Part shown: positions 56,322 through 64,000 of the stretch, in pieces
Layout of the letters: every line of letters begins with the position of its first letter
How positions within the stretch are numbered: position 1 is the first letter of the stretch
Assembly (NCBI GenBank): GCA_031761405.1
Contig: JASEVX010000011.1
Span: forward strand, 27,019,527-27,083,526
Source: Serripes groenlandicus
Lineage: Eukaryota > Mollusca > Bivalvia > Cardiida > Cardiidae
DNA length: 64,000 bases
Direction of reading: 5' to 3'
Notes under the pieces: generated by a model
Told to the model about the DNA's origin: nothing
Databases searched by the model: none
The model's input: only the letters and a program-made list of their open reading frames with translations
Made by a program: the position numbers and the translations under genes

Positions 56322-56547
56322 GGTTTTCTACAATGATTTAGTTATATCACGGCGGCCAGGTCATATATCCATATGTTTCCTGGCTTTCTCACACCAGTAA
56401 ACCACACAAATCTTGTTTAGCGACTGGCTGCTTTTACAAACAGACTTTTAGCCCATTAGTTGAAGACGAATGAGGCTTGTCGCATTGACTATTATTGTTA
56501 AACGTTGGAAAGAATGTTGCCTGAGCTGGGGTTCGAACTCACAACCT
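56322..56547 (-). repeat. SINE, 'GAGCTGGGATTCGAACTC' family, copy C, head truncated
   Basis: GTTATATCACGGCGGCCAGG, ATATGTTTCCTGGCTTTCTC, GAAGACGAATGAGGCTTGTC, AACGTTGGAAAGAATGTTGC and GAGCTGGGGTTCGAACTCAC are collinear with 39911-40196 up to the B box. The A-box part is missing. Confidence 0.8.
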
Positions 56548-57009
56548 ACACGAACTGAACCATAGTTTATACATATAGTTATATGACGTTGGAGCGTATC
56601 TATTGAGAGACATATCTGTAACACTCACCTAATCTTCAATGAGTAGGGTTCACATCTATAAGTTAATGATTGATTTATATGTCTGCACTCCTTCGCCTTT
56701 GAAACTGAATTCGCCATTGCGTCTTTGTGAAACAACCATAACGATAATGAATTCTAACAGGAATAAACATCTTCGTACAGGAAACCTTTGCCTAAGTATC
56801 CACATCTTACAGGTTTAGTAAATACATGTATGTGCCTCTGAATATAGCCTTGAAGAGGTCACTCAAAATGGTTGTCCTAGAAGGGCAAGATGGAAAGCGG
56901 TTTAATAATAATTGACTTAAGATATTGAAATCCAACACTAAACCTCCTGAAGTCAATGGTACACATTTGCTTAAATTGAAATACCTTGAGCAAGAGTTGG
57001 AGTTACATA
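56548..57009. other. AT-rich sequence, nothing recognised
   Basis: No gene or repeat identified. Confidence 0.5.
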
Positions 57010-57366
57010 ACTGATTTGCCGTTTCATATTCTACAACATGTTTAGGTAACCTTATTTACTGTTAGTCGTGTTTATTTACAATTTGTCGTGCTTATTTATT
57101 TTGTGTCGTGTTCATTTACTGTTTATCGTGTTTATTTACTGTCTGCCGTTTCATATTGTAAAGCATGTAAAGGTTATCTTAAACATTCTCTGAAATAACA
57201 ACGTGTTAAACGTTGTCGTGAATAGGGTTATGTGCAAATTAATATTATTTTCTTACATTTTGTCATGATTATTTACTGTTTGTCGTGTTTATTTACTATC
57301 TGTCGTGTTTATTAACTATTTGTCGTGTTTATTTACTGTATGTCGTGTTTATTTACTGTTTGTCGT
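57010..57366. repeat. 20-bp tandem repeat in two blocks inside a larger direct duplication
   Basis: Variants of TGTCGTGTTTATTTACTGTT repeat about every 20 bp at 57051-57149 and again at 57256-57366. GATTTGCCGTTTCATATTCT then ACAACATGTTTAGGTAACCT before the first block recurs as GTCTGCCGTTTCATATTGTA then AAGCATGTAAAGGTTATCTT after it. A larger segment has therefore been duplicated too. Confidence 0.85.
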
Positions 57367-57431
57367 TAATTTTAAATAACATCCTTGTGTCGGGATTTTA
57401 ATTCTTCGAATGATTTAAAATGGATGCCATT

Positions 57432-57685
57432 GCTTGATGATTGTTTGGTATTATAAGCCGCTTTCAACAATGTTTCAGTTTTATCCCGCCGATTTCTAGG
57501 TAAGTTACCGATACTACTGGTCCATTTATCCTGACATCAGCCAGTCAGTCGTAATGCTAACCCGGCAACCCTGAGCGCCAAGGAGGGCATATATTTCTAC
57601 AAGATTTTAAGTACTTGATATGAACCGGCCGGGAATCGAACCCTAAACCTCCCACACTAAAGGCGGTCCGGATACCAGTAGAACG
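57432..57685 (-). repeat. tRNA-derived SINE, commonest family, near full length (minus)
   Basis: TAAGCCGCTTTCAACAATGT, TCCATTTATCCTGACATCAG, CTGAGCGCCAAGGAGGGCAT, then GGGAATCGAACCC (a B-box complement, near 57632), CTCCCACACTAAAGGCGG and CCAGTAGAACG complete the head. Confidence 0.85.
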
Positions 57686-58065
57686 TTGTCTGTATTCTGT
57701 TTTTCTAATCCAAATAAGATTCGTTGAGTGCTATTCAACTCCCAATGCACCGCGGCTTTTAACAGTAAATGTCTTAATAGAACGACGACTTATGGCAAGA
57801 ATCATATTCGGAGCCTTGCTCTAGAAACGCCAACCTTAGGTCGTTTCATGACTAGATCGATATAGGATGTATAAGCGACAGTATTTATCTTGGCGATATA
57901 CAAGTGTTTTAGAGATTGATACATGATTTATTTCCAGGTACCACTACGTGAGTCTCTCGCATTATGCATATTTACGAACTCTAGCGAAGGAGTTAGGAAA
58001 TCAAAGCACTGAAAGTGCTACCGGCCTGGGGACTGCAGGAAGGTTGGAGTAAAAGGAAAATATTT
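57686..58065. other. Nothing recognised
   Basis: Mixed sequence with no frame or repeat matched. Confidence 0.5.
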
Positions 58066-58262
58066 TCTTTCATTTGGCCTAGTGACTTATTATTTTTTTT
58101 TACGTGATATGACCCATATTCGAAAATGGACTAGATAGTATCAATACAAACATTCTGACAAAGTTGCGGCCTCCAGAGTATAAACAAAATAGATATCATT
58201 AATATAAACATTCTGACCACATTTAAAAAAATATGGCTTCTACAGTGTTGACAAGATTTTCC
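58066..58262 (-). repeat. Degenerate mollusc-type repeat fragment
   Basis: TTTGGCCTAGTGACTTATTA, GTGATATGACCCATATTCGA, CAAACATTCTGACAAAGTTG, GGCCTCCAGAGTATAAACAA and a second ATAAACATTCTGACCACATT are two units in the orientation of 35875-36578. Confidence 0.6.
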
Positions 58263-58460
58263 TTCATAAAACATCGGCCAGGCATCAGCCGATTATTGTG
58301 CGATGAGGTTTTAGATCCGAGTTAAAAGTAACTCGGATGCCCGCGAAGAGTCCTGAAGAATTCCGGCCGAAAAAGCCTAGAAATCTGCCGTAAACTGCTC
58401 GCAAACCTATCGCAAGGGAATTGTGAGTGGAGTTTAAGTGATACTAGGTTGGCTACATTT

Positions 58461-58857
58461 TTAATTCATAAATATGCTTTTGAAAACAATATAAATCTGC
58501 AGCAGAAGACTTTTGAAAACATAAAGGTTGATATCCATATCTCTATATGCAGACATAAGGCACTTTTCTACGCCATTGATGATCTTCAGTCGGACTTCTC
58601 GAGGCAAATAGTTGAAATTCTTTCTTCGAACTCGTAACTTGTCACCAAAAATGGGATCACTATCCAACGAATTGTGTGGACATTCGGATCGCTTGACTTC
58701 CTTAATCAAGTCGTCGATCGTTGACTGGTCGGTAAGATATGGGTGATACACCACCCATTTATTCCTCCAGCACTCGACTTGCAACTGGAGTGCATATCGT
58801 CCGATGGCAGGTCTTCCCCTATAAAGTGTACCGACTCATCGTGAAGTTCTATATCAA
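58461..58857 (-). CDS. Possible exon or exon relic of unknown gene (two overlapping frames)
   Basis: On the minus strand the pyrimidine-rich acceptor TTTTTCTGTTCCCACCAG ends at 58858. One frame from it begins DIELHDESVHFIGEDLPSDD and stops at 58706. A second frame is open from about 58829 to 58461; it contains VECWRNKWVVYHPYLTDQST, ECPHNSLDSDPIFGDKL and LPREVRLKIINGVEKCL. The composition of the second frame is protein-like. Its LDSDPIFGDKL...LP.EVR..I pattern is loosely reminiscent of the short C-terminal D.xFG/BESS-like tails of MADF-type proteins, but I do not claim this. A frameshift, an unseen intron or a decayed transposon gene could explain the double frame. Function unknown. Confidence 0.4.
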
Positions 58858-59081
58858 CTGGTGGGAACAGAAAAATTAAATAAATAAATTGCAATCAACA
58901 TGTGATGGGTTCCTTGGATAATATAAAAAAAAAAGCAAAATAAATAAATAGTTGAGCTGGGAACGTCGGCATTTGTCACGCGACCTTTTTGTTTTCCATT
59001 AATTTTTCGTCGCACGGACCGGACCGTACGTAAATCCGCCACTGCATTTTTCACGCGAGTCTTTTTACTTTTCCGTTCCAC
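58858..59081. other. Possible upstream intron with a basic minus-strand frame
   Basis: A minus-strand frame (59081 downward) begins MERKSKKTRVKNAVADLRTV and is strongly basic for about 45 codons before becoming hydrophobic AT-driven translation. It might be an exon end of the gene suspected at 58461-58857. No donor site was proven. Confidence 0.25.
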
Positions 59082-60039
59082 TTCGCGAATGTTAATAAAC
59101 TTCCATAATTGAACTCTCGGCGCATTAATTTCTAAAACATTTATTAAACTTATATTGGAGTACTCACGCCTTCAGTTTTTCACTGATGTTCCAACAACAT
59201 TATAATGACATTTTTTTTAGGGAGATCTTAACCTTTTAGATGCAGTTTTGTTGATAAAAATAGTGATTTATACAAATGTTTACGCATGTCAGACCAAAAC
59301 CGTTCAATCGAGACAGCACGTGATTATAAAGTGTGTTTGTGTATTGTCTTTGTTGCATTGAATGTATATATGTTTAACCATACATTGTATTTGCGAGGAA
59401 TATATTGTTACAAAAAAAAAAGAAAAAATGTGACAGTGTACCGAGATTAGACTGCATAGTTATGTTGTCTGATCTCGATATACACAATTATAGTTATCAT
59501 CACCATCATCTTGTTTTGGTTGAATGCATAATGATATATATGTACACGAGTACGCTATCAATGTAAATTGTGGGATATGGATGTGTGGTGTAGACCGATA
59601 TCAGACTGTATACAGTCATATAGTTTGATATTGGTATGCACTATTGTATTGGTTTCTATTATTATAGTCATTGTTTTTATTGTCAGATATTTTTTTTAAT
59701 ATTCATAATCTATTTTATTTTGGCTTCTCGTAAAGGGATTATGTTTTGTAAATTGTACATACTTGTTTGTATTTACTATAGGCAAATCCATGATGGACTA
59801 TTTTTCTCGCGCAGTCTCTCCCTAAAATGCGTTGTTGGGTGTTAACAGTAATGGGAAGGGTGCCAACTCCGATAAATAGGCTTTACTACTATGACCAGGG
59901 GCTAAAGCCCCAGCCAAAAACCAATGTGCATGTGGTTTAGCCGACGTCTTATAATTGCAGTACTGTTGAATTTTTATTTTTCTATGAAATCGGATACACA
60001 TTGAAACTTGATATTATTTGTTAAGATCGTGCCTTCTTC
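59082..60039. other. AT-rich sequence, nothing recognised
   Basis: No gene, RNA gene or repeat family identified; contains short A and T runs. Confidence 0.5.
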
Positions 60040-61200
60040 AAAATCTTCTCCTCTGTCAATTGGGATGAAATTTCACACCCGGCATCCTCAAAATCTTCTC
60101 ATCATCTATTTTTCATTTTATTGGTTATTCTGGTTCCCATTGCAATCGAAAGAAAAACACTTTAAATATTATCTACTGCAAAACCGGTTGTCATATTTTC
60201 AAATAGATTTGTAAAAAAAATCCTTAGGTGACCATCTATCAGATTCCGTAAGCCATATTGATTCTTCGAAAAACATTGCAGATGTCTATGACTATATTGA
60301 AAGCTTTCAAAATCTTCTCCGACGAAAGTCGCTAATTTTCAAATAATTTCGTAGAAATTTCCTTGGGTGACCTTTTATCCTATTCCTTCTAGCTTTGTTG
60401 ATTGGTCAAAAACATGGCCGCGGGTAGGGTTTGTCTTATATGGCTATAGTGAGAACTTTAAAAATGTATTCCAAAAGTATCTGTCCAACTTCCAAACGTA
60501 AATATAGAAATGTTCCTAGGGTGACCCTTAATTAGATTCATTCAAGCCATGTTGATTGGTAAAGAAAATATGGCCGTCAGGGTGCGGGGCCGTTTTACCT
60601 TTTGTGCATGGAGTGCAATATTTAGAAAATAAATTGAAATACTAACTTATATATAAACATTTCTTTTGTGACCTTCTATCAATTTCCTCAAATCATATTT
60701 ATTTCACAAAAGACAAACAACAAAGGGTGTGGGTTAATCTTCTCTGACGAAAGTCACTAATTTTCAAATAATTTCGTAGAAATGTCCTTGTGTGACCTTT
60801 TATCCTATTCCTTCTAGCCTTGTTGATTGGTCAAAAACATGGCCGCGGGTAGGGTTTGTCTTATATGGCTTTAGTGAGAACTTTAAAAATCTCTTCCGAA
60901 AGTATCTGTCCGACTTCCAAAAGTAAATATAGAAATGTTCCTAGGGTGACCCTTAATTAGATTCATTCAAGCCATGTTGATTGGTAAAGAAAATATGGCC
61001 GTCAGGGTGCGGGGCCGTTTTACCTTTTGTGCATGGAGTGCAAGATTTAGAAAATAAATTGAAATACTAACTTATATATAAACATTTCTTTTGTGACCTT
61101 CTATCAATTTCCTCAAATCATATTTATTTCACAAAAGACAAACAACAAAGGGTGTGGGTTATTTCTCCGTCGAAAAACATGGCCGTTTCGGGCGGGGCTG
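60040..61200 (+). repeat. 'ACATGGCCG...GGGGC' degenerate repeat containing a 425-bp tandem duplication
   Basis: Blocks of the type TTCCTTGGGTGACCTTTTAT, CATGTTGATTGGTAAAGAAA and ATATGGCCGTCAGGGTGCGG recur about every 130-150 bp. On top of this, 60311-60735 is repeated head to tail at 60736-61160 with about a dozen differences in 425 bp (about 97% by eye). The duplication is thus much younger than the divergence among the small blocks. Non-coding. Confidence 0.88.
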
Positions 61201-61871
61201 TTTCGTTTATATAGTGAAGACTCTAAAAGTCTTCTCATCTGAAAGTATTTGGCCTATGTCCTTTTGTTGTTGTTGAAATGTTCCTTGGGTAAAAGCGATA
61301 TTACTTCATGGTAAAAAAAAAACATGACCTCTAGAAGGAGGGGGGCTGTTATGGCTTTAGAAAAAAATCTCCTCCGAAAATACCAAATTGATGTTAAAAA
61401 AATGCGTACACATGTTCCTTGTAAGAACCATTGGTGACCTATTTGTCGAAAGATAAACAATGTAGCCACCAAGGGCTGGATCTTTTTGGTGTTTATGCCA
61501 AGCGTGTAAAATAGAACATAATTTCCTAAGAAAAACGCCGGATTTTGAAATACTTACTGGCTCAGAAACATTCTTTAGTAAACTTCTTAGTCATATTAAT
61601 TTGCCAAATGACAGACAACATAGGGTGTGGTTTATTTCTCCGTATGGCAGTGGGGCTATTCTAGTCACATTGGGTCTCTTATATTAGCTTACCTGACCGT
61701 AAAATGGGGTATTGTGATTGGCATGACAATGGTGGGTAATTGAGATGTAACAACCGACGCGAAGTATATTTGAGTGATTTTCTGGCAACAATACATGGTT
61801 CTTAAATAGACTAAAATGTTAAATTAATTGATTTAAAAACTGTTCATCGGGCTCAATGTAATAGTACATAT
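61201..61871 (+). repeat. Further degenerate blocks of the same repeat
   Basis: GTTTCGTTTATATAGTGAAG, AAATGTTCCTTGGGTAAAAG, AACATGACCTCTAGAAGGAG and ATTAGCTTACCTGACCGTAA (a decayed head like that at 7946) continue the repeat with increasing divergence. The frame at 61254-61472 (-) is not a gene. Confidence 0.5.
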
Positions 61872-62113
61872 CAGCCGTTCCACGAGAAAACCAACATTAT
61901 GGACTCTGCGTAATGTATCGACCTAGATCTGACTGCGCATGCTTATCAGGCCGTCACAATCCGTCTCAGGGGGATAGAGTAATGATTTCTGAAACAGAAA
62001 ATCCACCTGAGGCGAAAAGTGTCCGCCAGGTTAGCCTGCGTGGCATGCTTAGGATCATCCGGGTCATTACTTTACGCAGAGTCCACAATGTTGGTTTTCT
62101 CGCGAGACGGCTC
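61872..62113 (-). mobile_element. GAGCC palindromic MITE, copy 9 (reverse orientation)
   Basis: CAGCCGTTCCACGAGAAAAC left end, shortened inner arm (CTGACTGCGCATGCTTATCA), TGATTTCTGAAACAGAAAAT and GAGGCGAAAAGTGTCCGCCA in reverse orientation, TTTTCTCGCGAGACGGCTCG right end. Confidence 0.87.
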
Positions 62114-62611
62114 GTATAATCCATCTGATTAAACAGGTTGTTGAAAGAAATGTGATACGTGTCAAAGCTCGTCGTTCCATGTTTACTGTAGAGAAAGGTC
62201 GATGTTAATTTCCTTCTCAAATACGGATCCGCAATCCAATTGAAGAGCCATAACCAAATGAACGTTTTCTTGATGAGATCCTTTTTGTTCGGTGTTTACA
62301 TGTGTCCTGTTGTATTTCTACAAACAGTTTTCTTATCTCCGAATTTTAACGAGCTTTACCAGATGTTAACTAAGTATCGATAAATGAGAAGCGAAAAATG
62401 TAGTCAAGATTAGACTCCACGAATTCGCAGAGACTAATCTTCTTCTTCATTGTTTGCAATTGTTTTTTAAAACTCACGCACAGTTCACGCGAATATTGTA
62501 AGCATCGCGACAAGGGGCACATCATAACGACATTCGAGGATATTGTAGACAACCATCAATCACAATAAGGAAAACACCAGCTAACACATTATACCTTGTT
62601 TTATCTAGATG
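62114..62611. other. Nothing recognised
   Basis: The frame at 62370-62552 (-) has no domain. Confidence 0.5.
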
Positions 62612-62866
62612 ATCGTCTGATAGATAGTTTTCGCTGTTTCATCCGTTTTCTCTCTTTTTATGCTGTGATATTCATTGGACTGTTGGAATTAATTTACACT
62701 TATATTGATTTTAGCTGCGTTTCAGAAACGACCAGCATTATCGTCTGATAGATAGTTTTCAATGTTTCATCCGTTTTTCTCCTTTTTTGCTGTGAAATTC
62801 ATTTGACTTTGGGAATTAATATTCGCTAATACTGATTGTAGCTGTGTAACAGAAACGACCAGCATG
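62612..62866. repeat. 128-bp tandem duplication
   Basis: ATCGTCTGATAGATAGTTTT starts at 62612 and again at 62740. Both units end in CAGAAACGACCAGCAT. Divergence is moderate, with single-base indels in the T runs. Confidence 0.95.
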
Positions 62867-63171
62867 AGGGTGTTTCCCACAAGTGCGAATTAAGAATTAT
62901 TGTGCATGCTATTTAAGCCATGCGATTTGTTCACACTTTTCTTGAAAACATATGTTACTGATTTGCCGACAGTGTAAATTTAGATCTAATTGCACAAATA
63001 AGCATGGTAATCTGAGTCTACACTAGTTGCTAAGTGTTTGTTTGCTTTGAGTACAGCTCATTATGTTTGTGTCACCTGTCTGTAAGGCAGGGAAACACTG
63101 AGGGATCACTTTTCCGTCGTTTGTCCTTCATGCTTTACATTAATTGATCATAACTGTGTTAATATTTAGCA
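62867..63171. other. Nothing recognised
   Basis: AT-rich spacer with no frame or repeat matched. Confidence 0.5.
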
Positions 63172-63306
63172 GATACTACTTTAAAAATGGTAGTACTGGT
63201 TGTACTCCTTGGCGCTTAGGACTTGTATCGCGGGTAGTACTGGTAACGTATCATAGACACGCCGTGATATAACTGACAAGTTGTTGAAAGTGGCGTAACA
63301 CACACA
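63172..63306 (+). repeat. 5'-truncated, internally deleted SINE, commonest family
   Basis: CTTTAAAAATGGTAGTACTG then TACTCCTTGGCGCTTAGGAC, GGGTAGTACTGGTAACGTAT, ACGCCGTGATATAACTGACA and GAAAGTGGCGTAACACAC. The TGGTGTCAGGATAAATGG segment is deleted. Confidence 0.75.
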
Positions 63307-64000
63307 CAGACTCTTTTTATTTGGCAGATACACTTCACAGTTGCCATACATATATTGTGATGAGAAGCATGTAACACTGCAAGGAATATAACGTTAGCCG
63401 GCTGATTTTGAAATCATTGCCCTTTTTCTTTCTTTGTCAGTCAATATTCTCGCAATATTTACTTTGAAAGCTCTTATTTGATCGCCGAAAGAACATCCAT
63501 ATGTCAAATATGGATTGCATCGTATATGGCATGATCGTCCAATAAAAAGAAAAGATTTTCGCCTGTATCCTGTGTCTTTTAATTATATTTATATAGAAAT
63601 GAGTACCATATTTTCTTTTAGCAATAAACGGAATCATCATATTTAGGTCTCAAAAATAATAACATGTTTTTTTACAAAATCAGCCATAACTTAGAAAATA
63701 TACATTTTAACATGAATGCCTTTCTGTAAATTTGATGACATCTAAATAAGTGAAGTTCATCGGAAGCTTGTTGTTATAAAAACCTTTTTTATATATGCAA
63801 CTCATCTAATGTTAACTAAATATATATACTTGATATCTTTTCAAAAATGACAAATATCATTTGCCTTCGATTAACAAAGGGATCGATGTCGTTAAGTAGC
63901 TAAAACCAATAAAACATATACTTTATGTATTTATGTCGTCTAACAAATCTTCGACACACGTCTTAGATAGTTTTCCAAGTATAGCCATATCTCTGTAACG
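63307..64000. other. AT-rich sequence, nothing recognised
   Basis: The frame at 63437-63640 (-) has no domain; no repeat family matched. Confidence 0.5.

Noticed and set aside
60008..60214. Plus-strand frame in the tandem-repeat region
   Set aside because: It belongs to a degenerate non-coding repeat whose other units have stops in all frames.

Overview
The window looks like a piece of an AT-rich metazoan nuclear genome, most probably from a bivalve mollusc. The evidence is one interrupted eukaryotic GPCR exon with splice signals, dozens of tRNA-derived SINEs, several families of fold-back MITEs, and the long degenerate 'gagct/ctcttgtt' and 'cctctagag' type repeats I associate with bivalve genomes. 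I recognise that style from memory and cannot name the species. There are no operons, ribosome binding sites, CRISPR arrays or prokaryotic features. The many short open frames are almost all chance frames or frames read through repeats.

Genes. The only convincing host gene segment is at 2854-3254 (+). It is a coding exon for the extracellular N-terminus, TM1 and TM2 of a class A peptide GPCR resembling myosuppressin/FMRFamide-type (DmsR, dmsr) receptors. It is bounded by a good acceptor and a GTAAGT donor. I found no exon for TM3-TM7 in the remaining 60 kb, so either the next intron is very long or the model is incomplete here. Two weaker coding-like segments have no assigned function: 11237-11566 (+, one internal stop) and 58461-58857 (-, two overlapping frames behind a good splice acceptor).

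Transposon remains. A 5'-truncated non-LTR retrotransposon (923-2480, +) sits inside a 124-bp tandem repeat (334-914, continuing at 2481-2575) and is flanked by an 8-bp duplication. A decayed PIF/Harbinger (HARBI1-like) transposase lies on the minus strand at about 43290-44160; it can be seen only by reading across frames and stops. Non-autonomous elements dominate the rest. (1) A family of about 245-265 bp palindromic elements ending GAGCC...GGCTC has nine near-complete copies and one fragment. (2) A 222-bp TTAA-flanked element starting CCCTTTCCCTCA has two near-identical copies and several decayed ones. (3) A fold-back element of about 225-247 bp starting CGAGGGCTTGGCGTG has two copies in opposite orientation. 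(4) A 239-bp fold-back at 42202-42440 has a core of seven palindromic 12-mers spaced 21-22 bp apart. (5) A nested fold-back family lies at about 5531 and 13727. At least five tRNA-like SINE families occur on both strands, two copies carrying informative internal duplications.

Tandem and local duplications: 124-bp units (334), 30-bp (20731), 69-bp (29230), 28-bp (38114), 268-bp (45838), 20-bp (57051), 425-bp (60311) and 128-bp (62612). A run of 200 N at 14206-14405 is an assembly gap next to a fold-back element. Stretches described as empty are AT-rich DNA in which I saw no gene, RNA gene or recognisable repeat.
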